A stretch of 64,000 nucleotides of DNA from Paenibacillus sp. RUD330 (GTDB lineage Bacteria > Bacillota > Bacilli > Paenibacillales > Paenibacillaceae): the NCBI RefSeq assembly GCF_002243345.2, contig NZ_CP022655.2, positions 3,536,501-3,600,500 of the forward strand, written 5' to 3'. Below are positions 17,008 through 24,966 of the stretch, one piece after another. The notes under the pieces are model-generated. The model made no database searches. It was given only the letters and a program-made list of their open reading frames with translations, and was not told the DNA's origin. Both the position numbers and the translations under genes were made by a program. Every line of letters starts with the position of its first letter. Positions within the stretch are counted from its first letter, which is position 1.

Positions 17008-17858
17008 ACCGCTTCTCTCCCAGCTGGTCCATCGCCCGCAAGGATATCAACGCGCTCAAGGCCAGCCTGCAGCTATGGCTGCCTATGATCATCGTGCCGC
17101 TCGTATTCAGCGCCGTGCTGCCTGCGATTCTGCTGCTCGTGTTCCGCTATAAGGTGCTGCCGGGAGGCAGCGGCGGGTTCGGAAGCTCCAGCGACATCGC
17201 CTACCTGCTGAAGTCGGCAATCTCTCTCGCTCCGCCCTCTCTGCAGGCCGAGCTGTCGCAGCTGCCCAGCGACGGCCATCGGGTGCTCTACTTCATGCTC
17301 ACCTACCTTATGGCTCCGATGTTCCTGCTCATCCCGGTCATGACCTCAAGCATCATCACCGCCAACAGCTTTGCCGGGGAGAAGGAGCGGAAGACGCTGG
17401 AAGGGCTGCTGTATGCGCCGATCTCCATGAACCAGCTCCTCCTCGGCAAAGGTCTCGCCGCCTTCCTGCCGTCGATAGCTTTGACACTGGGAAGCTTTGT
17501 CGTCTATGGGGTAATCGTCAATTCGCTGGCCTATCCGCTCTTCTCGCACCTGATCTTCCCGACCTGGAACTGGCTGCCGCTGCTGCTGCTCGTCGTGCCC
17601 TCGCTGACCGCGGTCATCGTCCTGGCGACGATGCTGGTATCGGCCAAGGTCAAGGGCTTCCAGGAAGCGTATCAGCTTGGCGGAGTCATCGTTCTGCCGG
17701 TACTGGCGCTCGTCGCCGGCCAGGCGACCGGCATGCTGCTGCTCGGCAACATCGCGATGCTGGCGCTGACGTCTCTGCTGGTCCTCATCGGATGGATCCT
17801 TTTCCGCTCGGCGCGGCATTTGGCCCTGCGGCATCGTTTTCTGGAGAAGCTGGGGTGA
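17004..17858 (+). CDS. ABC-2 type transporter permease
   Basis: Membrane partner of the preceding ATPase, 284 residues, starting at ATG 17004 inside the ATPase stop region (ATGA overlap). About six hydrophobic helices are visible, at roughly residues 27-50, 100-122, 150-178, 190-215, 225-245 and 250-272. The motif FAGEKERKTLEGLLYAP after the second helix is characteristic of the NatB-like ABC-2 family. The gene is followed after 145 bases by a strong bidirectional terminator. Confidence 0.9.
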   Translation: MNRFSPSWSIARKDINALKASLQLWLPMIIVPLVFSAVLPAILLLVFRYKVLPGGSGGFGSSSDIAYLLKSAISLAPPSLQAELSQLPSDGHRVLYFMLTYLMAPMFLLIPVMTSSIITANSFAGEKERKTLEGLLYAPISMNQLLLGKGLAAFLPSIALTLGSFVVYGVIVNSLAYPLFSHLIFPTWNWLPLLLLVVPSLTAVIVLATMLVSAKVKGFQEAYQLGGVIVLPVLALVAGQATGMLLLGNIAMLALTSLLVLIGWILFRSARHLALRHRFLEKLG

Positions 17859-18002
17859 AGCTGAAAGGCGGCCGGCGGCGGCTCAAGGGCACAGCCATGT
17901 TAAGGGGCCGTCGCCTTCTTGCCAAGCCCCGCGCCATCGCTGATGGAAGGCGGCCTCGGATATTCCGTCCCCGTTGAATGCATGACACAAAAATGGAAAT
18001 CC

Positions 18003-18043
18003 AAACAAGCCGCCCCTGGCTCCGGACCAGGGGCGGCTTGTTT
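18003..18043. terminator. Strong bidirectional terminator
   Basis: A perfect 17-base-pair stem, AAACAAGCCGCCCCTGG with its complement around CTCCGGA, ending in TTTC on the plus strand and TTTGG on the minus strand. It sits between the convergent ABC exporter and triple-repeat membrane protein genes. I see nothing else in the 453-base gap 17859-18311. Confidence 0.85.
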
Positions 18044-18311
18044 CTTGTCGGCTCAAGACGAAGGATTCAGGAACCCGTCACGAATCCTTGTTGCGGGATT
18101 CCCGCGAAACAGCAGTGGAGCTGGCATTCAGCCAGCGGGACAGCTCGGCTAGATCAGCTTGGCCCTTCAATCATCCGGCAGCAGCTGGCGCGGCAGGATG
18201 AAACCATATTTGATTCAGGCCTTAAGGCAGACTAGCTTCCAGTCTCCACTGCGGATGCCTGCCGATTGTCTCCCGAAAGTCACGACAATCCCCTTTCCTT
18301 TTGTCCCCGTC

Positions 18312-19502
18312 TCACCTCTCCTCCGGAGCCAGGCTTTCCCGTCCACCGGAGCTCGCATAAGTCGCCGGGCGTTCATGAAGCGGCATCGGCGCAGGCGGCG
18401 CAGGCTTCCCGAGGAACAGCCGCAAGCCCCCCGCGATCAGCAGGAAGGATGTGACCGCCAGCGGCAGGCTGCGGAAGAACCAGTCATAGGCCGAGGCGAA
18501 GCGCGGAAGATAGTCGTAGATGGCCTGGCCAAGGAAGCGGTCCATCATATAATAGACGCCGAGCGCCATCAGCCCGGCTCCAAGCCAGCGGTGGTAGCGG
18601 GCAAGCTCGGTCAGGACGGGCACGTCCTGCATCTCGCCCCGCTGATAGCGGCCGTACTGCTGCAGAGCGTCGAACAGCGAGAAGCACCAGAGCAGCGGAA
18701 GCATGAACAGGAACAGCGTAATCCGCATGCTGTCCATGAGATAGATGAGCAGCAGGAATCCGAGCAGCAGCTGCAGCCCCCTCTTTTGCAAGCCGAGATA
18801 CAGATGGCCGGCGCCGGGAAGGAACGACAGCAGCGCCGCCAGCGTTTTGTTTTTGCGGGATCCGGAGAAGCGGTTCTCCACTTCCTCGAACAAGGAGATG
18901 TCCCGAAGAAGCTCTCCCGCCTGCTTGCGGTTCACATGCAGGATGGCGTCGAACATGCTGTAGATCCATACGACCGGAAGCAGCAGAAGAAAAACGAGGA
19001 AAACCGGCGTATGCAGGACCACGGCGACGAAAACGATGAAAGCGCCGAGGCCGGCGAAAGATATCATGAAGGCGGTTCCGCGCTGCATGAGGCCAAGCGA
19101 CATATGTCCCAGACCCGGGATGAAGGAGAGCACGATCGTCAAAGCCTTCTCCCTCTGGTCCTCGGCGGTTCTGAGCGGATACGCAAGGGCCGAAGGAATT
19201 CCGTTCCCGTCCATCGGGCCTGGAGCATAGGCATGCGTCTGCGCCGGGCGGGCAAGCACCGTCACGAGGATATCGATCATGCTGACTCCCCAGACTCCGA
19301 TCGGAATCAGAAGGAGCGGAGCGGCATCCCCGTCCAGATTGTTCGTGACGGCGAGCAGCAGCATGATAGCGACCGGCCCCCATACAAAAGCGCCGTAGAC
19401 GAACATCCGCAAATATTTGCCCAGATAGGCATGGCCGGCGCCGGGAATGAAGCCTAGCAGCAGCGCGACAAAAGGGTTTGGAAGAGTTCTCATGTGGGGC
19501 AA
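18312..19502 (-). CDS. Membrane protein with three internal FIPGxGHxYLG repeats
   Basis: A polytopic membrane protein of 396 residues and unknown function. Three copies of a TM2/DUF5683-like hairpin are clear: GFIPGAGHAYLGKYLRMFVY near residue 15, SFIPGLGHMSLGLMQRG near 130, and SFLPGAGHLYLGLQKRG near 220. Each begins a pair of hydrophobic helices; another helix pair lies near the C-terminus. The start is TTG 19502, 4 bases after AAAGG; ATG at 19493 is possible. It lies 112 bases after the anti-sigma gene on the same strand, so it may belong to that operon and to a cell-envelope stress response. Confidence 0.75.
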   Translation of the reverse strand: MPHMRTLPNPFVALLLGFIPGAGHAYLGKYLRMFVYGAFVWGPVAIMLLLAVTNNLDGDAAPLLLIPIGVWGVSMIDILVTVLARPAQTHAYAPGPMDGNGIPSALAYPLRTAEDQREKALTIVLSFIPGLGHMSLGLMQRGTAFMISFAGLGAFIVFVAVVLHTPVFLVFLLLLPVVWIYSMFDAILHVNRKQAGELLRDISLFEEVENRFSGSRKNKTLAALLSFLPGAGHLYLGLQKRGLQLLLGFLLLIYLMDSMRITLFLFMLPLLWCFSLFDALQQYGRYQRGEMQDVPVLTELARYHRWLGAGLMALGVYYMMDRFLGQAIYDYLPRFASAYDWFFRSLPLAVTSFLLIAGGLRLFLGKPAPPAPMPLHERPATYASSGGRESLAPEER

Positions 19503-19614
19503 TCATCCTTTCAGGGTTGCTAGCGTTATTCAGCGTTTAATCGGTTCTTCCCGTTGTTTCCGAGGTCGTTCCCTAGTCCGCGGTTCACTGGCGTCCATTC
19601 CATTTCCCCTGCGC

Positions 19615-20172
19615 TCACCGGTACCGGCGGTCCTGGATCTCTTGAAGCAGATGCGCGGTCCGATCCAGCATGCGGTTCGACCAGCTCTCGGAAGACGTCC
19701 CGGATGCCGGATTCGGGATCGCTGCGGAAGCTCCCTGCTGCGGTTCCCGGCTCTCAAGAAACCGGTCCATGTCCGTGAAAGCCCCGCTCATATACAAGAG
19801 CAGCGTGAGCGAGGCGGCAAGCCCGTAATGGAGAGCGGGACGCCTCAGCCAGGCGGTTCGTGATTTTGAAGCGCGCTTGACGTCGGGAAGGTCCCCTTCC
19901 ATAAGCTCCAGCACATGGCAGCGGATCCGCTCCATGGCGGCAGCCGGAACGGGAACGGCCATGGAGTCGATGCCAGAGAATCCGGTGCCGGGAGCGGCTC
20001 CCGACTTGTCCTCGGCCGGACTCCCGGGAATGTCGAGCGCCTGGACCAGCAGCTCCAGGCAGCCGTCGCAGTAGGAGAGATGGAGCTCCATCTCCTCCCG
20101 CTGCCGGTCGGGCAGCGTATTCCGGGCGTAAGCCGCCCATGCCTCCTGATTGTGATGCCGGCCCTCGCTCAA
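19615..20172 (-). CDS. Anti-sigma factor (zinc-finger type, one membrane helix)
   Basis: A 185-residue single-pass membrane protein that should sequester the ECF sigma factor encoded just before it. I chose TTG 20172, which overlaps the sigma stop (TTGA) and has AAGGGAGGA six bases upstream; a TTG at 20193 has no such site. The N-terminal 70 residues carry HHNQ...HLSYCDGCLELL, matching the His-Cys-Cys pattern of anti-sigma zinc-binding domains. One membrane helix (YGLAASLTLLLYMSG) is near residue 135, followed by a short extracellular tail of about 45 residues. Confidence 0.85.
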   Translation of the reverse strand: MSEGRHHNQEAWAAYARNTLPDRQREEMELHLSYCDGCLELLVQALDIPGSPAEDKSGAAPGTGFSGIDSMAVPVPAAAMERIRCHVLELMEGDLPDVKRASKSRTAWLRRPALHYGLAASLTLLLYMSGAFTDMDRFLESREPQQGASAAIPNPASGTSSESWSNRMLDRTAHLLQEIQDRRYR

Positions 20173-20738
20173 TCGAAATCCTCCCTTCTCCAATGTCGCT
20201 TCATCCAGCTTCGCGCCCGGTACAGCTTGGACTCGACGCTTTTCGGCTTCAGGCCGCTTTCCTCCGAGATTTCCTGATAGGATCGGCGGCGGAAATAATA
20301 GTCCCTGACGATCCCTTTATATTCCGGAGGAAGCTCCTCGAGCTTGTCCTGCACCCGCCGGCGCTCCTCCATCGCAATCAGCTGATCCGGAGGGGAATCG
20401 TTCCGTTCCCCGCTCCTCATCATGACTTCCGGCGAATCATCAAGCGCTTCGCCTGATCCTGACCTCGCCTCCTGCCGCTGCCGCTTGCGCCTGTAATCGA
20501 TGGCTCGGTTGACGGCGATGCGGGTGATCCAAGTCTTGAAGCCTTCCAGCCTGCACTCCGGAAGCGCCCGGCTGATCGCCAGCAGCGCCTCCTGCAGGAC
20601 GTCCTCGGTATCCTGGGGGGATCGCAGGACGGCATACACGGTCCGGTACAGATAAGCCCCGTACTCGTCGATAATTTCGCCGAACCGTTCCGGGCCGCCG
20701 TCGCGGACGGACTGCAGCCATTCGATATCGCTTTGGAT
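20169..20738 (-). CDS. ECF-family RNA polymerase sigma factor with non-standard start
   Basis: A sigma-70 factor of the extracytoplasmic-function class. Region 2 is seen in LRSPQDTEDVLQEALLAISR and FKTWITRIAVNRAIDYRR, and region 4 in ELPPEYKGIVRDYYFRRRSY followed by SYQEISEESGLKPKSVESKL. The frame opens after a TGA near 20779, yet no ATG, GTG or TTG occurs before GTG 20639, which would remove much of region 2.1. A good site (AAGGGGGG) lies 7 bases before an ATC codon at 20738; starting there gives 189 residues, a normal ECF length. I therefore place the start at ATC 20738 with caution. The cognate anti-sigma gene follows with a 4-base overlap. Confidence 0.8.
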   Translation of the reverse strand: MQSDIEWLQSVRDGGPERFGEIIDEYGAYLYRTVYAVLRSPQDTEDVLQEALLAISRALPECRLEGFKTWITRIAVNRAIDYRRKRQRQEARSGSGEALDDSPEVMMRSGERNDSPPDQLIAMEERRRVQDKLEELPPEYKGIVRDYYFRRRSYQEISEESGLKPKSVESKLYRARSWMKRHWRREDFD

Positions 20739-20866
20739 GTCGTTTCCCCCCTTCCCATGAATAGACGAAGGATATCATGGTTTCCCCTGCGCTTTGGCGA
20801 ATAAAGTTTTTCCAACGCAAAAAAAGCGGCGAGATCGATGGCGCGGGCCACCCCGCTTGCCGATCT

Positions 20867-20938
20867 GCCGCTCTGCCCATCCCTGCTGTTGCCGCTCTGT
20901 CCATCCCTGCTGTTGCCGCTCTGTCCGTCCCTGCTATT
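20867..20938. repeat. Three tandem copies of a 24-bp unit
   Basis: The unit GCCGCTCTGYCCATCCCTGC plus TGTT is repeated three times with two or three base differences. The third copy contains the stop codon of the heparinase-like gene, so the array lies at its 3' end and in the gap before the sigma gene. Confidence 0.85.
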
Positions 20939-23147
20939 TCACGACGGTTGCCTTGGCTTCGCCGCCCCGCCGATGGATCCAGACGACCTCTCCGAATACC
21001 TGAATTCCGTCCACGACGTAACAATCCCCCGCCTGCGCGGGCGGTTCATGAGCGATCAGGATGATATGGCTTTCTCCCGAATCCGTCATCTCAATCCTGC
21101 ACGCCGCCGCCCGGTCGTCGCCCGCCAGCTCGCCCGATAGAAGCCGGACGGGCATTTTCTCCACGACCGGCAGCGCCGATCCGGAGGAAGGCAGAGGCAG
21201 CAGCACCTGCATCATCGCCGAGGGAGCCGGCCCCTTCCGGCTGTAGACGGCAGTCGCTCTCGGCTCGATCTCGTTGTAGACCTTCGATACCTTGCCTTCC
21301 TGCAAGCGGAACCGCATGGCTCCGGGCTCGACAGGAAGGATGGCCAGCCTGGCTCCGCCGTGACCGTCCGCAAGGCAAACGCCGCTTTCCTCGGACAACC
21401 TTGCCGCGCCGGGAGCAAAGTGGAAATACTGCTCGTGCTCATGCTCTCCCCGTCCGTCGAAGGCATCGGTCAGCAGCCAGAAGAACGGCTTGATGAACAG
21501 GATTCGCCGCTTCGGATACACAGGCTCCTTCTCAAGCCGGTATCCGGTATGGCTGCCTTCGGCATAGTCGTAGGCCGATTCGGAAATCCAGCTGACGCCG
21601 GTTGGAGAGGCGGCGCGGCCGGTTGTCCATGTATCCATGATTTCCGTGAAAGGACGCCCGTCCACCAAGGTCGTGTTATGGGCCTCAGCCTGCTTGAGCT
21701 CGCGCCGCTCCGGCTTCCCGTCGCTGTAGGTGTAGCGGCCCGAATCCGTCAGCAGCTCCCTGCCATAGGCATGGACGTCGATATGCAGCAGATCCGCATG
21801 GCCATGACCGCCTCCCAGCGGCCCGCAGCGGAAGTAGAGGAACAGATCCTCCTCCTTCCAACCGGAGCGCATGACGTAATGGCCCGAATGGGGAAAAGCA
21901 TGGGAAAGCCGGGCGGGAAGCTCCGCCCTCATCCGGCTGTATTCCTGGATAGCGGAAATCCCGAACAGCCAGGCATTGTCGTAATCCATCTCCGAATGGG
22001 CGCCGGACTTGAGTAACGGCTCCCGATGCAGCCATGCCGCAGCTGTCAGCGCGGAACGGATATCGCTGTTGTCGCTGTCTCCGAGCAGCACCTGCCGGTG
22101 ATCCGGCTTGGCCAGATGCATGGATGCATAAGCCATTTCCCGCACGGTTGCTGTAAAGTCCGCATTCAGGCGCATCCCCTGCCGGTCCGCCCGCATGAGC
22201 ACCTCATGATACATGCTCATCACCTCGAGATGGTAGGAAAACGACTGCTCCCAGTGAACGCCATCCTTCATGATCTGGACCCGGGCCGTCTCCTCCAGCC
22301 TCTGTCTGGCCGTCTCCGCCCAATGCTCCGACCGCCGGAACTCCGGCAGGACGGAAGCGATCTGGAACAGACCGCCGTTCTCCAGCACGCCCCAGTTGCT
22401 GATAATCTTCAGGCGCGAGAAGGCTCTCTCCAAATAATCCGCATGCTCATGGAAAGACAGCAGCATGCGCGCCGTCAGCAAAGGCGTCATCGCCGGGCTT
22501 CGCAGCGTGTATGCCAGAGCTTTGAGCCAGTGGCTCATCCGCATGCCGGCTTCGATTGACCGCCAGCTCATCGTGTCCCTCGTCACCTCGGCCGGCACCG
22601 GATTGCGCCGGAGCCAGTCGTCCAGCTGCAGGCAGAAGCCTTCCGCGAAGCGTTCTTCGCCCGTGAGCAGATAGGCTTGGCCGAGCGCGCCCCAGTACCG
22701 ATGTCGGTTGAGCATGTACGCCCATTCCTCGTCCCTGTCGGGAACATGATTCCAATCGATCTCACCGGCAAAGGTCACGGGAACGGAGCTGCGCTCCATG
22801 TCGGTCGGAAAGCGGAAATGGAACGTCTGCCGCAGCACCTCCTCGGAGGTGTCCATGACCAGCGCCGTCTCCTCCGGCTGATGCCTCCGGACGTAAGCGG
22901 CGATGTCGGCGGCGCTCTCCTTGTCGGAGCAAAAAAGAGGCGGCAGCCGTTCCAGCAGATGCTCCTTCAAGGCTTGGCAGGCGTTGTCGAGCCTGTCATG
23001 AAGGACCTCTTGAGCAACCCGGCCCAGCTCGGGAAGGTCGAGATCGAGAAGCGAAAATAGGCGGCGAAGCGAACCCTCCGCTTTGCTACTGCTCTCGGAT
23101 ATTTGGCGCTGCTGCCCGTCGTTGCTAACATTCTCATGCTTGTCCAC
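20934..23147 (-). CDS. Heparinase II/III-like polysaccharide lyase
   Basis: A 737-residue protein of the heparinase II/III superfamily (PL12/PL15/PL21-like), cytoplasmic by lack of a signal peptide. The start is GTG 23147 behind GGGAGGAA. The N-terminal two thirds form the helical toroid (HRYWGALGQAYLLTGEERFA, SISNWGVLENGG-like region). The C-terminal beta-sandwich contains the family hallmark GGGHGHADLLHIDVHAYGRE followed by LLTDSGRYTY near residue 455. The family cleaves uronic-acid-containing polysaccharides or oligosaccharides, but the substrate cannot be told. It stands alone, between the sigma gene and a divergent small gene; it could act with a transporter elsewhere. Confidence 0.88.
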   Translation of the reverse strand: MDKHENVSNDGQQRQISESSSKAEGSLRRLFSLLDLDLPELGRVAQEVLHDRLDNACQALKEHLLERLPPLFCSDKESAADIAAYVRRHQPEETALVMDTSEEVLRQTFHFRFPTDMERSSVPVTFAGEIDWNHVPDRDEEWAYMLNRHRYWGALGQAYLLTGEERFAEGFCLQLDDWLRRNPVPAEVTRDTMSWRSIEAGMRMSHWLKALAYTLRSPAMTPLLTARMLLSFHEHADYLERAFSRLKIISNWGVLENGGLFQIASVLPEFRRSEHWAETARQRLEETARVQIMKDGVHWEQSFSYHLEVMSMYHEVLMRADRQGMRLNADFTATVREMAYASMHLAKPDHRQVLLGDSDNSDIRSALTAAAWLHREPLLKSGAHSEMDYDNAWLFGISAIQEYSRMRAELPARLSHAFPHSGHYVMRSGWKEEDLFLYFRCGPLGGGHGHADLLHIDVHAYGRELLTDSGRYTYSDGKPERRELKQAEAHNTTLVDGRPFTEIMDTWTTGRAASPTGVSWISESAYDYAEGSHTGYRLEKEPVYPKRRILFIKPFFWLLTDAFDGRGEHEHEQYFHFAPGAARLSEESGVCLADGHGGARLAILPVEPGAMRFRLQEGKVSKVYNEIEPRATAVYSRKGPAPSAMMQVLLPLPSSGSALPVVEKMPVRLLSGELAGDDRAAACRIEMTDSGESHIILIAHEPPAQAGDCYVVDGIQVFGEVVWIHRRGGEAKATVVK

Positions 23148-23406
23148 GGATGTTCCTCCCGGCGATACATAGTCAAAGTATAAGTTCAGCCTGCGAAGAG
23201 GATTTCCTTTAAGATGAGAGGACGGCAGCGCAGCTTTTTTCGCGAGAGCCGCGCAGTGATCCAGCCAAGCGCCGCTCCATCTGCCATGCGCTTGGGGGTG
23301 CAGCCGTGGTTGGACTCCTCGCCGGTGATACGTCCAGACTTGTCTCCTGCCTGCCGGAATCCGTACAATAGATGCAGGCAGACGACTCCGGAGAGGGTGG
23401 TCATTG

Positions 23407-23778
23407 ATGCAGGAGCAGCTGTTGAAAAAGCTCCACTACAAGCAAGGTCCCGCTGCCGTTCTGTTCGCGCCGGAAGGCTACGTCCTGAATGTCGCGGACA
23501 CGGGAGGGACGGAAGGAAAGTACGCCTTCGTGCAGCTGTTCGTCGAAAGCGCCGCAGAGGTGCGGGAGCGCGCGGCGGAAGCGGCCGGAATGCTGGAGGA
23601 AGATGCGGTATTCTGGATTTCCTACCCGAAAAAAAGCAAGTCGGTCAAGCCCGACATCAACCGCGACAGCCTGGCGGCGCTCGTGCAGGAGCTCATCGGC
23701 CTGCGCCCCGTCAGCAACGTGGCGATCGACGAGGCGTGGTCCGCGCTGCGCTTCCGCCATCCGGACAAGGTGAAGTAA
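23407..23778 (+). CDS. DUF3052-like small protein
   Basis: A 123-residue cytoplasmic protein. ATG 23407 lies 7 bases after GAGGGTGG; a TTG one codon earlier is possible. The features I recognise are VLFAPEGYVLN, VFWISYPKKSKSVKPDINRD and the closing AIDEAWSALRFRHP, which resemble the DUF3052 family of short proteins with no proven function. Its only neighbours are the divergent heparinase-like gene and the mobile-element remnant that begins 100 bases downstream. Confidence 0.75.
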   Translation: MQEQLLKKLHYKQGPAAVLFAPEGYVLNVADTGGTEGKYAFVQLFVESAAEVRERAAEAAGMLEEDAVFWISYPKKSKSVKPDINRDSLAALVQELIGLRPVSNVAIDEAWSALRFRHPDKVK

Positions 23779-23877
23779 GCGGCAGGCCTGATTCATGTCG
23801 AGCTGGATGGCCGGGCGAAGCCTCGTTCGTCTGAATAGCTTCTAACGCGCCGCGGGCAATAAATAGGACCAAAAAAA

Positions 23878-23910
23878 GGAGCCCCAGCAGGGGAATGTCA
23901 TTAAGTTAAG
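23878..23910 (+). repeat. Left outer inverted repeat
   Basis: 33 bases beginning GGAGCCCC and ending TCATTAAGTTAAG; pairs with 24967-24999 at 30 of 33 positions. The outer 15 bases could be halves of a disrupted terminator stem rather than part of the element. Confidence 0.8.
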
Positions 23911-24004
23911 CTCAAAAACAAGACCGGGAATAAAAAAGGAATCGGAAACGGTATGGGAAAAAGTCCTGTGCCGTTTGGTTTTTGGTGCAAGAAAGGAAAA
24001 AGCG

Positions 24005-24110
24005 TGCCGCAAATGTTAATGCCGAAGAACCATCGAGTTAATGATGGAGAGCCACCGTGTTAATGAAACAGAGCCAAGTTGTTAACGGTGAGAGCCCCTT
24101 TAGATTAAGG
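24005..24110 (+). repeat. Left array of 22-bp-spaced repeats (GAGCCACNNTGTTAATG-like)
   Basis: Units ending at 24021, 24043, 24065 and 24087, exactly 22 bases apart, plus a degenerate one starting 24092. The best unit is GAGCCACCGTGTTAATG at 24049-24065. Arrays like this resemble transposase binding sites at the ends of IS21-family (IstA) or Tn7-like (TnsB) elements. Confidence 0.7.
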
Positions 24111-24187
24111 CTGTGAAAAACATTATAGAGAGTAGTCATTAAACTAAAGGGCAGAGCTTAGACTTTTATGAATATAAGAGATTTTTG

Positions 24188-24196
24188 TGGTATTAT
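24188..24196 (+). promoter_or_regulatory. Candidate extended -10 promoter of the cargo gene
   Basis: TGGTATTAT fits an extended -10 box (TGnTATAAT) 55 bases before the start codon of the 118-residue gene. The -35 region is AT-rich without a clear box. Confidence 0.4.
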
Positions 24197-24250
24197 ATGT
24201 CATTATGGGTTGTAAAATAAATAGATTATTTGAAATGGGGGATTCAAAAT

Positions 24251-24607
24251 ATGGAACGTAAAATTCAACTAATGGAAACCTACGTAAATATCGACCTAGG
24301 AAATCCACCCTTTTTAAAATTAGACAAAGCGTTGCAAATTCCATACTCTTCAATCAAGGAAATAACAACAGGTAGACCGATACCAAATGCTTTTAAACTA
24401 TATGGTGCTTCATTGGGAGGAATGAGAAGTGGGTTATTTAGATCAAATGGCGGTTATCAACTGCACTTTTTTGAAAATGAGCTTGAAACTCTTCATTTAG
24501 ATTTGAATAGCTTTCAAGTTGGTAAGTTCAAACTATCAAAGTTGATCATTGGTGTTAAACATCCTGAAGAAATAAGTAAAAATATTTCCGAAAGACTGAA
24601 TTGGTAA
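24251..24607 (+). CDS. Hypothetical 118-residue protein, cargo of the mobile element
   Basis: The start ATG 24251 follows GGGGGA by 8 bases; an upstream ATG at 24230 has no site. The protein (MERKIQLMETYVNIDLGN at the N-terminus, IIGVKHPEEISKNISERLNW at the C-terminus) has no signal peptide or membrane segment and alternates short beta-like stretches, with an internal GASLGGMRSGLFRSNGGYQL. It vaguely recalls bacterial PH-like domains, but I do not claim a family. Codon use is strikingly AT-rich compared with all neighbours. It lies between the two repeat arrays, so it has probably been carried by the element. Function unknown. Confidence 0.75.
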   Translation: MERKIQLMETYVNIDLGNPPFLKLDKALQIPYSSIKEITTGRPIPNAFKLYGASLGGMRSGLFRSNGGYQLHFFENELETLHLDLNSFQVGKFKLSKLIIGVKHPEEISKNISERLNW

Positions 24608-24663
24608 TTTGTTGATGAACTGTTCTTTGAACTAACGTCAAACGATAGTTGAATGGGATGATT

Positions 24664-24695
24664 GAGAGCCATCATTTACTTACTTGATGGCTCTC
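24664..24695. terminator. Inverted repeat downstream of the cargo gene
   Basis: A perfect 11-base-pair hairpin, GAGAGCCATCA with TGATGGCTCTC around a 10-base loop. It overlaps the innermost unit of the right repeat array and lies 57 bases after the cargo stop. There is no clear T-run, so its role as a terminator is doubtful. Confidence 0.4.
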
Positions 24696-24736
24696 TCCAT
24701 TAACATGCGGGCTCAAATATATTAACATCGTGGCTC
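24673..24736 (-). repeat. Right array of 22-bp-spaced repeats
   Basis: On the minus strand GAGCCACGATGTTAATA (24720-24736) and GAGCCCGCATGTTAATG (24698-24714) are 22 bases apart, with a degenerate third unit ending at 24693. They face inward, mirror-image to the left array. Confidence 0.7.
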
Positions 24737-24793
24737 TCATTCATTTTGACATAAAGTGCCGGAGCGGCTGACATTTCTCTTATGAGCGATGTC

Positions 24794-24829
24794 AGCGTTT
24801 TTTTAGTAAATCCGCATACGCATCCATTG
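24794..24829 (-). pseudogene. 5' stub of a transposase gene
   Basis: ATG 24829 with AACGAGGAGG upstream encodes only MDAYADLLKKR before TGA. The leader ahead of it is of the kind found before IS4-family transposases. The remainder was presumably lost when the inner element inserted. Confidence 0.45.
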
Positions 24830-24910
24830 TCGAAACCTCCTCGTTTTTCCAAGGGGCTTTGCCACACACTTCCAACTGCTTGTCAGGCTCTGTTTCTGTT
24901 TTCATGCAAA

Positions 24911-24945
24911 AAAAGCAGGCTATCTTTTCGATAACCTGCTCTTCT
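24911..24945 (-). terminator. Hairpin with T-run in the transposase leader
   Basis: GCAGGTTATC pairs with GATAGCCTGC around GAAAA, followed by TTTTTTTGC on the minus strand. Insertion sequences often carry such hairpins to block read-through transcription into the transposase gene. Confidence 0.7.
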
Positions 24946-24966
24946 TCTTGATTTTTGGCAATGCGC

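Noticed and set aside
20420-20851. A 143-codon ATG-starting frame overlapping the sigma gene
   Set aside because: It shares the AAGGGGGG region but reads in another frame with no family resemblance, while the sigma frame has clear regions 2 and 4.
24005-24736. Possible CRISPR array because of regularly spaced repeats
   Set aside because: Units are 17 bp on a 22-bp period, leaving 5-bp spacers, and the two arrays face each other around a gene. No cas gene is nearby.
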